This document shows positions 52,152-60,600 of a DNA stretch of 64,000 nucleotides, piece by piece. Origin of the DNA: Lentzea albida (GTDB lineage: Bacteria > Actinomycetota > Actinomycetes > Mycobacteriales > Pseudonocardiaceae). The stretch spans positions 186,001 through 250,000 of the forward strand of contig NZ_FOFV01000003.1 of NCBI RefSeq assembly GCF_900111005.1. Reading direction: 5' to 3'. Position numbers and translations under genes: made by a program. Under the pieces are notes generated by a model. The model was not told the DNA's origin. It was given only the letters and a program-made list of their open reading frames with translations, and made no database searches. Numbering within the stretch: the first letter of the stretch is position 1; the number at the start of each line of letters is the position of its first letter.

Positions 52152-52883
52152 GTGAAACCGGGAACGCCACGTGCGATCAACCCGCACCTGGCGACCGGTG
52201 CACACGCGCTCGACGCGCTGCCGGACTTCGAGCGCACGGCGTTCGAAACACACCTGGACGACTGTCGAGCCTGCGCCGACGAGGTGACAGGGTTGCGGGA
52301 GACCGCCGCTCTGCTCGGGAACGCGGTGGACCACCTCCAACCGCGACTTCTCCGGCCGCAGGTGGTGAACGCGATCAGGTTCGTGCGGCAGGTGCCGCCC
52401 AGGTCGGAGCGCGTCATCGTCTCCTCGCGGCGTCAAGGCCTCCAGCTCGCCGCTGCGCTCGTCACCGCCGCCTGCCTGGTGGCCGGTGCCGTGGCTGGCG
52501 TGCACGGCGCACTGACCTCGGCATCCACCTCACCGGTGGCAGCCCCCGAGCACACCCCGATCGGCGATCTGCTCGCAGCACCGGACCTGCGCCTGGTCAG
52601 CTCGGGAGATCCAGCGGGAAGCGCGGCGCTGTCGGGCAACCGGAACGAGATGCTCTTCCTCGCCGACGGCCTGCTCGCTCCGCCGCCCGGCCGCACCTAC
52701 CAACTGTGGCTCGTGGACGACCACGGCCCGCGTTCGGCCGGAACCAAGCTTCCCAGCGGTGGTACGACGTCGATGCTGGTTCAGGGAATCAACGGAGTCG
52801 ACGAGGCGGTCCTCACCATCGAGCCCGCGGGAGGATCACCGGGGCCGACAGGTTCTCCGGTCCTCACTCTCTCCCTGCGCTGA
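52152..52883 (+). CDS. RskA-family anti-sigma factor, orphan (no adjacent sigma gene)
   Basis: 243 aa. Anti-sigma zinc motif His34-x3-Cys38-x2-Cys41 (HLDDCRACADE), one TM helix (~97-117), then the extracytoplasmic RskA domain (APEHTPIGDLLAAPDLRLVS, FLADGLLAPPPGRTYQLWLVDD, LTIEPAGGSPGPTGSPVLTLSL). No sigma factor precedes or follows it; the nearest is sigK at 54909. It may modulate the same SigK, or its own sigma gene may have been lost. Start GTG 52152 lacks a strong Shine-Dalgarno sequence. Confidence 0.88.
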   Translation: MKPGTPRAINPHLATGAHALDALPDFERTAFETHLDDCRACADEVTGLRETAALLGNAVDHLQPRLLRPQVVNAIRFVRQVPPRSERVIVSSRRQGLQLAAALVTAACLVAGAVAGVHGALTSASTSPVAAPEHTPIGDLLAAPDLRLVSSGDPAGSAALSGNRNEMLFLADGLLAPPPGRTYQLWLVDDHGPRSAGTKLPSGGTTSMLVQGINGVDEAVLTIEPAGGSPGPTGSPVLTLSLR

Positions 52884-52927
52884 GCGCACGGCCGATCCGG
52901 TTCGATCTACGCGCCGAACCCTGATGC

Positions 52928-53233
52928 GTGCCCGATCAATTCCTCGTCATCGGGTACGGCGACACCGGGCGCAATACCGTCAGTTCGGTCCCGAACTCAC
53001 AACCGGACGCCCGGCTCACAGTGCCGGACATCGACTTCGCCGCCGCCGACCGGATCGTCATCGCGGTGCCGGACGACCTCGACGCATTCCTGATCACCCG
53101 AGCGGTCCGGCCCCTGAACCCCGGCACCCTGATCGTCGCTCTCATCCGTGAACCGGAGAACCACGCGCTGTTCGCCTTCGAAGGCGCGGTGACCGTCCAC
53201 TTGCGATTCTCGGGTCAAGACCCCCGCACGTGA
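52928..53233 (+). CDS. internally shortened TrkA-N (RCK) domain protein
   Basis: 101 aa. It opens with the dinucleotide-binding turn FLVIGYGDTGR and ends with ADRIVIAVPDDLDAFLITRAVRPLNPGTLIVALIREPEN, both typical of the K+-channel RCK/TrkA-N domain. The ~50 residues expected in between (strand 2 with its acidic ligand-binding end and the GDATR segment) are missing. Probably a deletion derivative without normal NAD binding. There is no membrane segment. Confidence 0.55.
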   Translation: MPDQFLVIGYGDTGRNTVSSVPNSQPDARLTVPDIDFAAADRIVIAVPDDLDAFLITRAVRPLNPGTLIVALIREPENHALFAFEGAVTVHLRFSGQDPRT

Positions 53234-53236
53234 AAA

Positions 53237-53270
53237 CTCCGGGAACCGCGACACAGTGCGGTTCCCGGAG
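53237..53270. terminator. 13-bp hairpin between convergent genes
   Basis: CTCCGGGAACCGC (53237-53249) with GCGGTTCCCGGAG (53258-53270), 8-nt loop, between the TrkA-N fragment and the fasciclin gene. Confidence 0.85.
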
Positions 53271-53297
53271 TTCTCGGTACTGCCACCCCTGGAGATG

Positions 53298-53948
53298 TCA
53301 GGCGGGCATCAGCACCGAGTCGATGAGGTACACGGTGGCGTTGGCGGTCTTCACGCCACCGCAGATCACGTTGGCGTCGTTGACCTTGATGGCGTTGCCC
53401 GAGCCGGTGACCTTGACGGTGCCGGTCTGCACGGTCTTCTGGTCGCCGGCGATCTTGTCCGGGGTGATCTGGCCGGGCACGACGTGGTAGGTCAGGATCT
53501 TGGTCAGCAGCGCGTCGTCGGTCTTGAGCGTCTCGATCGTCGCCGGGTCGATCTTCGCGAACGCGGAGTCCACCGGCGCGAAGACCGTGAACTCGGCACC
53601 GTTCAGCGTCGACACCAGGTTGACCTTCGGGTTCAGCTTGCCGGACACCGCGCTGACCAGCGTCGTGAGCAGCGGGTTGTTGCTCGCGGCGACCGCGACC
53701 GGGTCAGCGGCCATGCCCGAGACGGAGCCGGCACCGGACGGGACCTGCTTCGCGTAGTCGGCACAACCGGGACCGACCAGGTTCGCGGCGGGATCGGCCA
53801 TCGCCGACGACGACGCGGTCGTCGTGGGCGCGGCGGCGGTGGACGAGGAGCCGCTGCTGGCCATGTCACCCGAGCCGCACGCCGCACCGAACAGGGCGAG
53901 AGCGGCCGTGCCGACGGCGAGAACGGTGTTGCGGACGGTCTTGTTCAT
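53298..53948 (-). CDS. fasciclin-domain lipoprotein (MPT70/MPT83-like)
   Basis: 216 aa. Lipoprotein signal ([10 protein letters not shown], Cys ~24), Ser/Thr/Ala-rich linker, then one FAS1 domain: [41 protein letters not shown] and [15 protein letters not shown]. In mycobacteria the homologous MPT70/83 are major SigK-dependent secreted antigens. Here the gene sits beside rskA-sigK and has a CCATCC/GCGAAT promoter 46-72 bp upstream, arguing for the same regulon. ATG 53948 with GGAG. Confidence 0.92.
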   Translation of the reverse strand: MNKTVRNTVLAVGTAALALFGAACGSGDMASSGSSSTAAAPTTTASSSAMADPAANLVGPGCADYAKQVPSGAGSVSGMAADPVAVAASNNPLLTTLVSAVSGKLNPKVNLVSTLNGAEFTVFAPVDSAFAKIDPATIETLKTDDALLTKILTYHVVPGQITPDKIAGDQKTVQTGTVKVTGSGNAIKVNDANVICGGVKTANATVYLIDSVLMPA

Positions 53949-53993
53949 GACGAGACATCTCCAAGGAGGTGAACGGGAGACTTGCTGCTCGTG

Positions 53994-54020
53994 ATTCGCC
54001 GCCCTCACGGGAACGGATGG
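53994..54020 (-). promoter_or_regulatory. SigK-type promoter of the fasciclin gene
   Basis: On the minus strand CCATCC (54015-54020), 15-nt spacer (54000-54014) and GCGAAT (53994-53999). The mycobacterial SigK consensus is CCATCC with CCGAAT; only one base differs. Confidence 0.6.
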
Positions 54021-54174
54021 GTGCGGTTACCGATCCGTTACGCGACTTCCCGCAGAACGCTCATGACCAGCACAAAGCCGGAACGGGCCACCTTCAATCC
54101 ACAGTAGACGATCGACATCGCCCACCTCCCCTGCTGTCAGCGTTTCCGCGACACCGACCGCCGGCCTCCGCGAC

Positions 54175-54912
54175 TCAGGCCACCGCGATCGCGAGAACGG
54201 GCTTCGTCGTGGGAGCAGGCGAGCCGCCACTCGGTTCGACGGTCAACGCGAACGCCCGCGCGTCGGCAAGCCCGTCGGCGACCAGGGGTTCTCCCCGCAG
54301 CAACCCGGCCGGACGCGGGTCACCGGTTCCCACCACCCACAACTGGTAGTCGCGGTCCGCGGCCAGAGGCGGCAACCCGTTCGCGAGGAAGACGGCCTTG
54401 CTGCGGCTCGGCGAGATCACCACCGTGGCCTTGCCCCCGCCGGCGCCGGGCTCGCTCAGAACCTTCGCGTCAGGAGCACTCAGCAGGTCCGAGACCTGGC
54501 TGTAGCCGGCGGCCGACTGCTTCAGGTCGTCGAGCTCACGACGGTCCTGCAGCCCCTGGACACCGACGACCACGGCCACCAGCACGCTGGCCGCCGCCGC
54601 GAGCACGCTGGCGCGGACCAACCACCGGTTGCGCACCGGCAACGCGGCTGTCGGCTGCACGTGGACAGACACCTTCGGAGGCAGCTGGCGGGTGGCAGCG
54701 GCATCGGCCAGCACCTGCGCGCGCAGGTGCTCCGGCGGTGCGATCTCGGCCACCGTCCCCAGCACGGCCGTGGTGGCCAGCAGCTCGGCGGCCTCCTCGG
54801 CGCACGACGAACAACCATGCAGATGCGCCTCGAACTCGGCCCGTTCGGTGTCGCTCAACGCGTTCACCGCATAGGCGCCCACCAGCGTGTGCGGATCCAC
54901 AGTCGCGCTCAC
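54175..54912 (-). CDS. rskA: anti-sigma-K factor RskA
   Basis: 245 aa. His30-x3-Cys34-x2-Cys37 zinc/anti-sigma motif (AHLHGCSSCAEE), cytoplasmic helix pair, one TM helix (~118-135), extracytoplasmic RskA domain (VSDLLSAPDAKVLSEPGAGG, FLANGLPPLAADRDYQLWVVG, LTVEPSGGSPAPTTKPVLAI). GTG 54912 overlaps the sigK stop by 4 nt. It should sequester SigK at the membrane and release it after regulated proteolysis; in mycobacteria the pair responds to redox state. Confidence 0.93.
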   Translation of the reverse strand: MSATVDPHTLVGAYAVNALSDTERAEFEAHLHGCSSCAEEAAELLATTAVLGTVAEIAPPEHLRAQVLADAAATRQLPPKVSVHVQPTAALPVRNRWLVRASVLAAAASVLVAVVVGVQGLQDRRELDDLKQSAAGYSQVSDLLSAPDAKVLSEPGAGGGKATVVISPSRSKAVFLANGLPPLAADRDYQLWVVGTGDPRPAGLLRGEPLVADGLADARAFALTVEPSGGSPAPTTKPVLAIAVA

Positions 54913-55514
54913 ACCGTCACCCCCAGGCAGTCGCGCAACCGGATCAGGCCATCGCGCATCCGGGTCTTCACCGTGCCCAGGGGAACGTCGAGCAGGCTCG
55001 CCACCTCCGGATAGCTGTACCCCTGGTAGTAGGCCAGCTGCACGGACTCGCGCTGCAGCTCGGTCAGAAAGCCCAGGCACCGCCTGACCTTGCGCTGCTC
55101 GAGACGTTCGGTGACCTGTTCGACCACCTCGTCGAACGGCGTCGTGGCGCCCAGCACAGCGACCCGCTGGTCGCGGTCGGCCGCCGCCTGCGCCGAGCGC
55201 ACCCGGTCCACCGCACGCCGATGCGTCATCGTCAGGATCCAGGTCATCGCCTTGCCCCGCTCGGGATCGAACCGGCTCGCGGTCCGCCACACCTCGAGCA
55301 TGACCTCCTGGAACACCTCCTCCGACTGCGCTTGATCCCGCAGCACCCGCCGAACAAGCCCGAACACCGCACCCGACACCGCGTCGTACAACTGCCCGAA
55401 CGCGGTCTCGTCACCGCGCGCCACCTGCAGCAGCAGTTCGTCAGCCCTCGCCTTCGCCCCGGGATCTCCGGTGTCGAGGGAGACAACTGATCGCGGCTGA
55501 TCTCGTTCCAGCAC
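54909..55514 (-). CDS. sigK: ECF RNA polymerase sigma factor SigK
   Basis: 201 aa. Region 2 (ETAFGQLYDAVSGAVFGLVRRVLRDQAQSEEVFQEVMLEVWRTASRFDPERGKAMTWILTMTHRRAVDRVR) and region 4 (LTELQRESVQLAYYQGYSYPEVASLLDVPLGTVKTRMRDGLIRLRDCLG) are intact. The SigK assignment follows from the coupled RskA and the neighbouring fasciclin gene. I start at GTG 55514 with GAGGAG upstream. Targets likely include the fasciclin and DUF4331 genes of the island. Confidence 0.9.
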   Translation of the reverse strand: MLERDQPRSVVSLDTGDPGAKARADELLLQVARGDETAFGQLYDAVSGAVFGLVRRVLRDQAQSEEVFQEVMLEVWRTASRFDPERGKAMTWILTMTHRRAVDRVRSAQAAADRDQRVAVLGATTPFDEVVEQVTERLEQRKVRRCLGFLTELQRESVQLAYYQGYSYPEVASLLDVPLGTVKTRMRDGLIRLRDCLGVTV

Positions 55515-55953
55515 AGAACTCCTCAGTCTCGGCCTGCCCGGCTTCGTTCCGGGGCGCGGCCCAGCCGAATGGACAGGGCACGCCCCACACCGACGAGGCC
55601 TACCGAGAGGTGACCCGCATCGCGCCGAAGAGCAGTGGGAAATCGCGACTCTACGAGGTTCCGCACACGGACTCCAATCGCGAAGCAGCAACACCATCGA
55701 GTGAAGTCACACTCTTGACACCGATCCAGATCCGGCTTGTACACGCCGTGCGTCGTCGCGTTCCTTCGTGGCAGCCCGGTGGCGCTGGCATGGCCTCGAC
55801 CGGTTCCGCACCGTTCCGCTGTTCCCGCACTCTCAGCGCTGCTGAGGCCCACACGATCCGCGAAACCCCGAGCAACCCGGCACCACCGGACGACAGGCAA
55901 GCTCTGACCAGCAGCGCCCTGGATTCCTGCTCCTGAGATGCGAAAGCATCCGC
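55515..55953. other. sigK upstream region, no gene seen
   Basis: About 440 bp. It must contain the sigK promoter; a CCATTC element occurs on the minus strand near 55565-55575, but no convincing -10 partner. Reading frames here lack family motifs. Confidence 0.4.
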
Positions 55954-56270
55954 TCAGGGAAGCTGGCTGACTTCGTACTCGCCATCACCGAACGTCGCCG
56001 TGGTCTTCACAGACTTGTCCGTGCCGCCGATCCCAACGACGTAGATGAAACAACTGAGCCGGAGCACATGTCGGCGAGATCAAGGCTGTAGGCGCCCATT
56101 GCGACCCCTGCGGCAGCAGAGACCCAGCTCTCACTCCGAATAGTTGCACCATAAAGTACCACCGCACAGCAGACCGAACTTCCCAGACAGAAAACCCAAA
56201 ATCCCCGGACTGAACACACCGATGGATCAAACAAAAAGACCAGCCCCATAACCGACACCATCAGATCCAC
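55954..56270 (-). pseudogene. decayed small membrane-protein gene
   Basis: From ATG 56270 one frame encodes two hydrophobic stretches (VMGLVFLFDPSVCSVRGFWV and SSVCCAVVLYGATI). Near 56050-56080 the sense continues in another frame as CFIYVVGIGGTDKSVKTTAT and FGDGEYEVSQLP, stopping at 55954. The GC content is visibly lower than in the surroundings, suggesting foreign origin. Family unknown. Confidence 0.4.
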
Positions 56271-56595
56271 GGAGCATTATTTCGAACGACCACCACTTGA
56301 ATATGCACAGGAAGACGGCTCGACCACCTTTCGGCGAACGCCTCGGAAGCTGAACACCAAAGCACCCACTCCGACGTCCCGCCTCCCCGCCACGGCGACA
56401 TGCTCAAAGCCTGCACCAGACCAATAGGCGCGTCCGCCGCGCACGACATCCACGAAAACCGGTAGCAAGTACGGTAGCCGAGACAACCAGACACATGCGA
56501 GAGCTCAGGCGAACCCTGAGACGCGATCACATCATTCAGGCAGTTCAGGACATCAATGCCAAGACAAGCAAGACCATCTGGAACCCGCCCGGATC

Positions 56596-56663
56596 CGTTC
56601 ACACCGAGGAGGTCACTGGTTCGATCCCAGTATCGCCCACAGTGTGTTTTACCTAGCCAGACG
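56596..56663 (+). repeat. right attachment repeat (attR-like), tRNA-Val 3' half
   Basis: Same orientation as 41264-41331, with 66/68 identical. It starts in the anticodon stem-loop of tRNA-Val(CAC) and has no 5' half, so it cannot be a functional tRNA. It marks the right boundary of the island. Confidence 0.9.
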
Positions 56664-56821
56664 TTGCGCTGTGAGCAAATTGGGAGCACGGCTCCTGAAC
56701 ACATTTGCGATACCTAAGTGATCACCGCACTTCTTCCTGGTCCCTCAACATCCAGGACCACCCTGTGCGTTGTGCGTGCCGAAAATTACATCCACGCAGG
56801 TCAAGCCGCATGCCGTTACTC

Positions 56822-56977
56822 GTGGAGGATGCCGCCGAGTCGGTCCCGTCGGAGTACCGTGAGAAGTTCGATCTGGTCAGGTCCGAGGGGTTGGGGCGGG
56901 CTCGCAGGGGTGCTGCCGCGGTGAGAGTCCGGTGGGTGCGGTGCTGGTTGCAATGCCGCGCGTACTCGCGCAACGCG
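56822..56977 (-). pseudogene. C-terminal remnant of an rve-type IS transposase
   Basis: Minus strand: LREYARHCNQHRTHRTLTAA and APLRARPNPSDLT in one frame, then VLRRDRLGGILHE in another. This is the conserved end of DDE integrase-core transposases (YNxHRPHR ... RRxxLGGxIxEY). Only ~50 residues remain, with a frameshift. It is 160 bp outside the right attachment repeat. Confidence 0.6.
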
Positions 56978-57270
56978 TGCCGTTATGCGCGCACGTCGTG
57001 CCCGGTGTCGAGGTCGATCTCGCTGGAGAGCACCGCGATCGGCGTTTCCTGCTGCCGGGACACGACAACTTCTGCGGCGCGTGGCACGTTCGCGGGACGC
57101 AAGTCTGCGGGGTCGTCGCGTTCGCCGTGCGTGGCCATGATGGCCTTTCGCCGTGCGCCGCCGGCAGGCTGCTAGACCTCGGACGCCAATGTTGTGCTCC
57201 ACGCTGCTGCGCGTGTCTGCGATGCTACGCGCCACTAACGTTCGCGCACGGCGTGATCTCGAGCGACCAA

Positions 57271-57360
57271 TCATTCGCTGAGCGCCGACGCTGCGGCGTC
57301 CGCCTGCGGCAAGGTGACGCGGATGCTCGTACCGCCGCCGCCAGGGCAGAGCAAGCGCCC
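57271..57360 (-). pseudogene. C-terminal scrap of a sensor histidine kinase
   Basis: Minus strand reads PGGGGTSIRVTLPQADAAAS and ends ALSE-stop at 57271. The GGGTxIRVTLP sequence is the terminal strand of HATPase domains. Nothing upstream preserves the rest of the kinase. Confidence 0.45.
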
Positions 57361-57392
57361 GCGCCAAAGTCCTGAGCGGTCTTGACGAACAG

Positions 57393-57433
57393 GTGGAGGT
57401 GTGGGCCGAACTCCGAGTTCGGCCCACCTCCAC
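57393..57433 (-). terminator. long hairpin after the RHS operon
   Basis: 18 paired bases (GTGGAGGTG... from 57393, ...CACCTCCAC ending 57433) with one 2-nt bulge and a short loop, directly downstream of the small membrane-protein gene. Confidence 0.85.
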
Positions 57434-57444
57434 GAGTTGTCAGA

Positions 57445-57642
57445 TCACTTCTTCGGTGGAATCAGTCCCGACCGGAACATCGCGATCATGGCCACGACGA
57501 CGACCACGACCAGCGGCAGGAAACGCACCCAGATCTGGCCGGTCGCCTCTTCCAGGTAAGCGCCCGCCACACCTGCGAGCACCGCTGCCAACAGGAAACC
57601 GAGCACTGCGAACACGCGGTTCCGTCGACTCGACGCCTTCAT
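57445..57642 (-). CDS. 65-aa two-helix membrane protein downstream of the RHS gene
   Basis: Basic N terminus (KASSRRNR), two TM helices (~10-30 and ~43-58) joined by a loop with acidic residues (YLEEATGQIW), short basic tail. It begins 20 nt after the RHS stop with GGAG upstream, so the two are co-transcribed. In RHS loci the small downstream gene often encodes an immunity protein for the C-terminal toxin; here that is a hypothesis only. Confidence 0.7.
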   Translation of the reverse strand: MKASSRRNRVFAVLGFLLAAVLAGVAGAYLEEATGQIWVRFLPLVVVVVVAMIAMFRSGLIPPKK

Positions 57643-57662
57643 GTTGAGATGATCTCCGTTCG

Positions 57663-60600
57663 TCACTGGTTCCGCTTGCTGATCACGTAGCTGATTCCGG
57701 CGACCGCACCGAGCCCAGCACCGACTCCCGCCCCGACGCCGGCACCGGTGGCGCAGCCGACCGGGCCGAAGACGCAACCGAGGACACCGCCTCCAGCGCC
57801 GATCGCCGTGCCGATCCCCGCGAAGCTGGAGATGACGCTGAGGTCGCTCTCGAACTCCGACTGGGTGTAGGCCCCGGTCGGGTCGATGTTGTTGATCGGG
57901 TCGGACTTGCCGTAGGCGTACGCGTTGCGTTCCTGGTGGGTCGGGTCCGGCGCGGTGAAGCGGCCCCACGAAGAGTTGTAGAACCGGTAGCCGAACAGCG
58001 TCAGCCCGCCCTTGAGGGTGTAACCACCGACGAAGCGGAACGGGTTCGTGCCCGCTGCCGCGCCCGTGCCGGTCGCACCGCCGTAGGGGTTGTACGTGTA
58101 GGTGGCGGCCAGCGTGCCCGTGGTGTCGAGCAGGGCCAGGACGCTGCCCTGGTGGTCGGTGATCAGGTTGTAGCGGGTCGTTCCCGCCTTCTCGGTCACG
58201 AGCTTGCCGTCCGGGTCACGGGCGACGCTGATCCGCGTGTTGTCGACGTTGACCGTGCTCGTGCCCAGTGCGGTGTGCGTGAACGTGTGCGTGGTCGAGA
58301 CACCGCCGACCTTCTCGGTGATGGTGCGCGGCTGGGTCTGGTCGATGGTGTCGTAGGAGGCGGAGAAGGTCTGTGCGCCGTCGGTGACTCCGCGCACCAT
58401 CTGGTTGGTCGGCGAGTACTCGAAGGACCCGGACGGGTTGGTGCCGCCGGTGATGTTGCCGGCCGCGTCGTAGCTGAGGCTCAGAGCGCCCACGGAGGTG
58501 AGTTGGTCCGCGCCGTTGACGACGTGCGCGGTGCCGCCGAGGTTGGTGATGTTGTCGGCCTTGTCCACCGTGAACGTCGTGGCGCCGGCTTTGCTCAGGT
58601 GCCGCAGCGAGTCGTAGGTGTACGCCGTGGTCGTGCCGGCGATCGTCTTCGACTGCATCTTGTCGCTGTCGGCACCAGCGGGGGTGGTGAAGCTGTACGC
58701 GGCCTTGAGAAGCTCGGCGCCTGCGGTGTTCTTCACCGTCAGGCCGGTCAGCCTGTTGGCGTTGTCGTAGGTGTTGGTCTGCGTGCCCGCGCCGGGGAAC
58801 GTCGTGGAGGTTCGGTTGTCCGCGGAGTCGTAGCCGAACGTCGTGGTCTGCCCGAACGGATCCACCAGTGACGTCAGGCGGTTCGCGGCGTCATAGCCGT
58901 AGGTCGCCGTGCCCGCGGGGTCCTTCAACGACGTGAGGTTGCCCGCCTTGTCGTAGCCGTAGGACACCGTCTCGGTTGACGCGCCCTGCGTGCGCACCGC
59001 CGAGATGACCTGGCTGCCGGTGGGACGGGCGTCGTAGTCGAACCGGCTCGTCACACCGCCGTGGGAACGCGTGCTGAGGTTGCCCAGCGCGTCGTAGGTG
59101 TTCGTCTGCAGGACGGTGCCGTTGTGGCTCACCGAGACGATGCGGTCGAGCTTGTCGTAGGCGTAGTCGATGCGCTTGTTGTTGCCGTCGGTCACGCTCG
59201 TGATGCGCGACAACGAGTCGTAGGTGTAGCGGGTCGCGCCCATAGGCGCGGGTGGCGTCACGCTGGTCGGGTTTCCGGCCTGGTCGTAGCCGAACCTGGT
59301 CACCTGGCCGTTGGCGTTGCGCACAGTGTCCAGCAGCGCCTTGGGACCGGTGTAGGTGCGAACCTCCAGGTCGGCGGCCAGCGGCGTGGAGCGGAGCTTG
59401 GTGAGGTTGCCCGCCGTGTCGTACTCCCTCGTCACCTCGTTGCCCGCCGGGTCCTTGACCGACGTCGGCAGGTTCGGGTGCGCGGTGCTCGTGTACGCCG
59501 CGACGGTGGCGGCGCCGGTGGGCAGCGTGGTGGAGATCAGGTTGTTCAGGGTGTCGTACGCCGCGGTGGTGGAGTTCTCCCGCCCGTCCGTCGTGCTCTG
59601 GACATCGCTGTTGGCGGTCCAGGTCTTGGACCGGGTGTTGCCGAGCGCGTCGGTGGCCGAAATCTGCCGGGACCTGTCGTCGAACTTGTAAACGGTCTTG
59701 TTCTTGTTCGGATCCGTCTGCGTCGTCTCGACGAGGGGTTTGACGTAGTCGAACAGGGTGTCCGCCGAACCCGTTCGCGTCGGCGTGCTCACCTTGGTGA
59801 GTCTGTAGTCGGTGTAGGTGAGGCCCCACGTGCGGTTGGCCTGGTCGACCAGCGACGTGATCCGGCTACCGTCAGCGTTGTAGCCGAACTTCACCGTCTT
59901 GCCGTCGCGGTCGCTCAGCTGCGTGAGCCGGCCCTCGGAGTCGAAGGAGTAGTTGCCCACGACCGTGCCACTGGGGTCGGTGATGCGCGTGATGTTGCCG
60001 CCACTGGACTGGAACGTGGTGACCCTGCCCTGCGAGTCGGTCAACGAGGCCAGCGTCCCGTCGGACTGGTAGTGATAGGTGATCGCGTTGCCGTTGCGGT
60101 CCTTGCGGTTGAGCGGCCAACCGTCGGAGTTGAACGCCCAGGTTTCACCGGTCTTGACGAACTTCGCGGTGTAGGAGCCGTCCGCGTTCTCCGTCAACGT
60201 CGCCGCGACACCGTTGCTCGCGGTGCCGAAGGTGCCGTCGGCATTGCGGAGGAACAACACGCAGCCGCCGCCGTCCACGGGCATGTGCACCTGGTTGGTG
60301 AACCGCATGTCCAGCGCCATGTCCTGGCCGGCGTTGATGTGCCACTTGTAGTCGTAGCCGAAGGAGTGCCGCAGGGTCAGGTCGATTCCGGTGCCGCGGA
60401 TCGTGAGGTCGCGGTGGTCGATCCAGAGGTTGCCGTCGGAAAGGTTCACACCGAACTGGAGGCGATCACTGACCTGGAACCGTTCGATCGGGTAGTCCGG
60501 CAACACCCCCCAGTCGCTGGATCGACACGGTGACCAGCTTTGGACCCCGGCCACACCGGGCTGATTCGTTGCCGGCCGGGCCCGGCTCGCAGGCGGCGCC

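Larger units (their letters stand above)
41264..56663. mobile_element. 15.4-kb putative genomic island integrated at tRNA-Val(CAC), integrase lost
   Basis: Flanked by the 68-bp direct repeats that reconstitute the tRNA 3' half, the classical footprint of tyrosine-integrase insertion. Contents: NicO/TPR metal transport genes, DUF4331, peroxiredoxin, molybdoenzyme, fasciclin, sigK-rskA, an orphan rskA and at least six decayed genes, mostly near its ends and middle. I found no integrase, excisionase or replication gene, so it is an immobilised or remnant element. Alternatively, homologous recombination between tRNA-flanking sequences could have created it. Confidence 0.65.

Noticed and set aside
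56596..56663. A second functional tRNA-Val gene
   Set aside because: Only the anticodon-to-3' half is present; the 5' acceptor and D arms are missing.
59061..60533. 490-codon plus-strand frame with Val/Gly-rich text opposite the RHS gene
   Set aside because: It is explained by the repetitive RHS codons on the other strand; no motif or ribosome site.
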